Of a stretch of 64,000 nucleotides of DNA, positions 59,404 to 64,000 are shown one piece after another (position 1 is the first letter of the stretch; every line of letters starts with the position of its first letter). The stretch is from Tubiluchus corallicola (lineage: Eukaryota > Priapulida > Priapulimorpha > Priapulimorphida > Tubiluchidae). The stretch is from NCBI GenBank assembly GCA_030141605.1, contig JAQGDQ010000043.1, positions 577,501-641,500 of the forward strand, in the 5' to 3' direction. Below the pieces are notes generated by a model that did not search any database, was not told where the DNA came from, and saw only the letters and a program-made list of their open reading frames with translations. The translations under genes were made by a program, and so were the position numbers.

Positions 59404-62400
59404 AATACCTGTTATAGCTGCTACATCACCTACTGGCTACTACCACATTGACTATTATCAATAAATAATTTGCATTAAATTTATTAGTTAAGAATTATAG
59501 TATTTATTGCAATATGCACCACCCATCTTCTCTGTCTCCCCTATTTTGACCTAGTTTTTCTCAAACTTTATTTCTATTACTAACCTTAGTTCTCTTCTTT
59601 CACGTGTTCAAAAAGCTTTTACAAGTTCACAAGCTTTTTGTAGTACAATGGTTAGGATCTCAGTGTGTAAATTGTGACTGGAAACATATCAATTACTTGA
59701 TTATTTTGTGCTATAATTTTATTTTTGTGTAATGTTTTGTACTGTTGCACTAGATGAGAAAAAATAATTACAAGACTCAATTCTGCTTAGAATTAGAGGC
59801 TTAAAACAAAACGTGTTATTTATTGTTAATGTGATGTGCTGAGTTACTGTTAATGTGATGTGCTGGCGGCATAAACTTTGGTGTCCTTGTGCTATGTCTC
59901 TCAGTTTACAAAATTTCCGGAGTCGCCCAATACTACGCCGCCGAGCTCTTAGAAGTGTCTGAAATAAAACGGACCTGAGGAGAAAATATCGATAAATCGC
60001 ACGAGAGCAAGCGAGACTTCTGGTTATTGCCACACATGGAAGAAATTACCACGTGTTGTGTAAATTCTTTTTTGTTTTATACGAATATGTGACAATTACT
60101 TACCCAAGAATAGTTGAGCGTGTCTTTGTTTGTGCAAGAAAGTTGTAGAGTATTATTTAGAGGAAAATCGCAGCTTACGGATCCCATAAGTGTAAGTTGT
60201 TTTTATATGTTTATTAACATCTGCGGCAACTGCCATATTGAAAAATCGGCATGTTTAAGATATTGTTTTTTTCATTATGGTGTAACTGATTAGTTGCGGT
60301 ACTGTGCGCTATTTCCAAATGTGAAAAAGTGTTTAATAGAGTTACTTTCCTTGGATTAATTACTTCAAATGTGAAATGTGGATTCTATGAAATTTACAAG
60401 GCGCAGTGGACTTGGTAACACTCAAGTTCTGCAAAGACAGTAAGAAAATTAGTGCAACCAAAACATAAAATATTGTACTAAAAATCAAAAGTGCACTTGG
60501 TTGTTTATGGTACCAGCTCGAAAGCACCATGTCTTCTTTCAGAATGTCAGTACATTCTGAAAGGCAAAAAAGCCATGCATATGATTTTATTCTGAAGCCA
60601 AAGGCCAAAAATAGAGTTTTACTCCTTAAAAATATGTAGTAGTGGTGTTAAGGTCATTTGATGAAACAGATGCTGCTAAAATATTTACTGTGCATGAAGT
60701 TATTGAAATTATTTTATTATATAGTTGAATAAAAACATTTTCCTAAAACGGAAGTAAATTTTGGTTTATAAGTTGCTTTAAAGTTTGTACACAAATTGAC
60801 AGCATATTTGTTTTTTAGCCATCTACCTGCTGCTCGAGAATATTCTATGAACTTTTTAATTTTGTGAATTCGCATCTTGACACGTTTTTAGTTCAGCAGG
60901 ATGCAATATTTCTTCAAATGAGAAAGTTCGTAGGTACTTCATTGTCATTGCCACTGCAAAAAAGGAAGTTGAAACTTAAGTTGGTCTTTTGTTGCACTTG
61001 ACACTATTTAGCTTTGCATTTTACCACAAGTTTGCAATAGTGTGTCCATATTTTGCTAGAGCTTGAACAAAATGTTTCTTTGTTGCACATATGTTATCTG
61101 GATACTTGGGCCATTCTCACAAAATGGTGTCTTCAACAATTTTATAGTTGGACTTGAAAGCAGAGATTTCTTGAAAAGCTTCACAATCTATGGCACCAGT
61201 AATTTGACGAGTCAGTGGATAATGTCCAAATTGAAAATCCCAAAACCTAATCGGGACCAGAATTTCGACACGAATGCCCAAAATCCATTCCCCTAAACAT
61301 TCTTGAAAATGACCATGACTGTGAATGTAATTTGACTCTTGCAAGTTTTACTCGTATACTGGCAATAATCTGATGTTTTCGCTCTCTGCTTTACACTAGA
61401 ATGTATGCTGCCACATATCGCTTGCGAGTTTGATTAGTTACTTCCCAACTATCTTTGGTGCACTGCGCTTTTCATTCAAAGTTGTATGTAAAAATTGTAG
61501 GGTTGTCAAGCCAACAAGAACGCAACTAGAGGCAGATAGCGTGAAGTTTGAAACGGCTGATTTGTCAAATTACCAGTAAAGTTTTTGTATTGTGTGAAAA
61601 TATAGAGCAGTTCTTGTTTCAAATACTTGTGTTACATTTCTTGATGAAGGCAGTAATGATTGTAGTTAACTGACAAAAACAACAGTCAACAAAATTCTAT
61701 ATTGCCTGGAGACTGAATTAGGAAATGTCAGGTCTCATTCTAACAAAAATGTTAGTACCCCTAGTGATTAATTCTTTAATAACTCAAATTGAAATTCAGT
61801 CTTGACTGCGACAGTAATTATAACCCATGATACTTGAACTATGTAATTTAGAATTCGATTCTTTGGATTCTTGTAAAGTGTCACAGCGAGAATAATATGC
61901 TTAGATTTTGGTAAAAATAATGAAATTCTGGCCCTGCTAATGTCTACCAACCAAAATTAACGTCCACCAACCAGGACTGATATTGCCTATGTCTTGCTAT
62001 AATGCAGTAAAATCTGTGTTCATAAGTGCTACATATGTTGAGGAACGGATTTCACATGATCGTAATCCACTATTGTAAGACAGCTCCCTGAATTATTAAG
62101 TTTTTGCAAACTTGTTTTATCACATTTTGTGAGAATAGCCCACTTGCAACTGTAGACCATGTCTCAACTCGTATTGTTGTCAATCGTTGTAACTTCATTT
62201 AGAGTCAACTGCTACTTTAAATGCCACTATGGTCGCTGAAAAGCTAAATACAGTATACTGACACCAATAAATCAGACTGCTGTCCTTCAGTTCTCAATTT
62301 TAGTTATTAGAGAATTAATGGGATAATTTTCAGTAGCATTTATCCGAGGTTGTACTAGTATTTATCCAGTTTACCTTTTCTTTTCTCCTTGATGTCAAAA

Positions 62401-63683
62401 ACCACTGAAAATTTTTGGCTAAATTAGTTCAAATACAGTGAAAATTTCATTTACATAACTGTTTGTGACGTGCTTTTACCGGCAATGTGGCATATCTTCA
62501 GTGCTGACGACTGTGAAATTTTAGGGTCTGCAGGTCCAATATCAAACCACGTTTAAATTTACTTGAGCAAAATCACATTTAATTTGATAATTTATAAAAT
62601 ATTGGCAACAAAATATCTACAAAATAAAGTTTGTTTATTTTTAATGAAGTATTATGGTCTTTAAACATTAATCATTAAGAATACTTAAATCCAAAAACAT
62701 TATAACACATTTTCTAAGGTAAGCCACTCCATCAAATTTGAAGTTCTATACTATAAAACTTCCTTGTCCCCGATCTTCGCCTGGTTTTTTTTTCAGATGT
62801 CTTGTCATATTGCATTAAACACTTCTTACCTGACTTCAGCATTAGACTAATAGTAGATTTATTGTTTTTTTTTTTGTAAAACAGAAACAATAGCACCATG
62901 ATTTAGTTCAGAAATGGTTTATTGTATTAAGCAATCCTGGCTTTTGGTGTTATTTGTCGAGTGAGTAATTTGTGCTGTAGCTGCAAATGAAGAAAACTTG
63001 GGTTTCTTTGTATAAACATGGCCCCTACTTATTTTCAAAATGGTATTGATACAAAGGCACAAACGTGCTTACATATAGGACTTGTTTTATATGTTGAGCT
63101 ATACTAACAATAAACCATTTCTATGAAGTATTGTAAGCCTCCGAAGAAATATTATAACCTATGTAAGTGCAGATTGTGCTCCAGGTAAGGTATTTATTTG
63201 TATAATTGTGCATTAAGTCTGAGTAAAAACGCATTGTTAATCACAACTGGGAACAAAAATGCAATGACAGTAGCATTAACATATTGATATTTAAAAAATA
63301 GAAAGATTACTTATAAAAGTGTTGAAGCCAAAATGTGAGCAAAAATAAGCTAAAATAAATGACGTAGTTTCAATAATTATAATTATATTGCTAAATTGAA
63401 AAATAGCTGCTGACTAAACCTGTAACAGTGTTGCCTGCCTCGTTGTTTCTAGAACACCTAATAATGTTACGTACTCCACAAAGACCATAGACTCATAGAC
63501 ATGCACTATATTAGAGTGCATTTAGTAGTATATATGAACATTGAACACATCTTTTACCTTGGTCACGTCATTGTCTCAGGAAACCTGGGAAGAGTCAAGT
63601 ACTTTAGTTACTTGCTAACAAACAGCAGTTTTCTTATGTGCTAGTTCAATCTGTGTATTGGAAATAACTTTCTAGTTTTGCAG
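59404..63683. other. Non-coding, with a CpG-richer patch at 59870-60060
   Basis: Mostly AT-rich. The patch with CGCCGCCGAGCTC, ATCGATAAATCGCACGAG and nearby TTACGG is richer in CpG than its surroundings and could be a promoter for a gene lying right of the window. No exon with good splice sites was found in this stretch. Confidence 0.35.
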
Positions 63684-63860
63684 CATTGCAAAAATGGTCT
63701 GACAAAATACTTGTGTGGAAAGGAAATAGTGGAAAATTCAGTCTTTAAGACACAATTTGAGCGTGGAACATATACTTATAACATGGCCACTAAGAAATCA
63801 TTAGAGGACAGCCATAATTTTGATACGGATGTGCTTTTCTCAATGTTTTTAATAAGTTAA
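63684..63860 (+). CDS. Possible terminal exon of an unidentified gene
   Basis: A pyrimidine-rich acceptor (TTTCTAGTTTTGCAG) opens a 58-codon phase-0 frame (HCKNGLTKYLCGKEIVENSV ... TYTYNMATKKSLEDSHNF) ending in TAA at 63858-63860. Codon content looks plausible but no upstream exon was identified and no family is recognised. It may be chance. Confidence 0.22.
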   Translation, partial: HCKNGLTKYLCGKEIVENSVFKTQFERGTYTYNMATKKSLEDSHNFDTDVLFSMFLIS

Positions 63861-64000
63861 TGATTTAAAAATATACCTCATTGTATGTACACTTCACGCT
63901 GCTCACATGTAGGCCTATGTACCACGTAATTATTTAGTGTAACATGTTATAATCCATTAGCTTTTCTTGTGTCAAAATCAATGCATAGTGGGACAACTCC

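Noticed and set aside
60360-60608. Minus-strand 82-codon hydrophobic frame
   Set aside because: No splice sites, domain or conserved motif; composition is what AT-rich DNA gives by chance.

Overview
This is an AT-rich animal nuclear DNA window with spliced genes, kilobase introns and many decayed transposons. There is no operon structure and there are no bacterial features. The conserved proteins (PGAM5, ribosomal P2, MED21, an axonemal-type protein) and the mix of non-LTR retrotransposons, hAT-like and pogo-like elements fit an invertebrate metazoan. The rDNA-type R2/R8-like retroelement and CR1/L2-like LINEs also fit, but I cannot fix the phylum from sequence alone.

Layout. 1-3259 (minus): 5' part of an R2-clade retrotransposon with a single open frame (zinc fingers, Myb-like region, reverse transcriptase) running off the left edge. 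Its leader holds three tandem RNA modules that can be drawn as HDV-like double pseudoknots, with pieces of 18S rRNA between them. 3260-6318 (minus): a broken CR1/L2-like LINE. 7606-17285 (plus): the 3' exons of an unrecognised gene ending in a 3.6-kb Ser/Asp-rich exon. 17286-23310: 3' UTR and intergenic DNA with two non-autonomous transposons. 23311-28321 (plus): complete five-exon PGAM5. 28322-31440: intergenic, with an intact hAT-like element and a dispersed repeat whose core is triplicated. 31460-34920 (minus): complete RPLP2, with a pogo-like element in its last intron. 35221-35557: a solo Copia-like LTR carrying perfect heat-shock elements upstream of a TATA box. 38542-45553 (plus): complete four-exon MED21, with LINE fragments in introns 1 and 3. 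45554-51247: intergenic repeats, a tRNA-Thr-like gene with a shortened D arm, and a degenerate minisatellite. 51248-56684 (plus): complete eight-exon gene for a 475-residue SAXO/TEX45-like candidate axonemal microtubule protein. 56685-64000: mostly non-coding, with a LINE C-terminal remnant and two weak exon candidates.

The host genes are unrelated housekeeping or ciliary genes and do not form a pathway: mitochondrial phosphatase, ribosome stalk, Mediator, cilium. PGAM5 and RPLP2 are convergent; RPLP2 and MED21 are divergent and 3.6 kb apart. The most unusual material is in the mobile elements: the 18S-linked tandem ribozyme-like leader and the heat-shock-element LTR.
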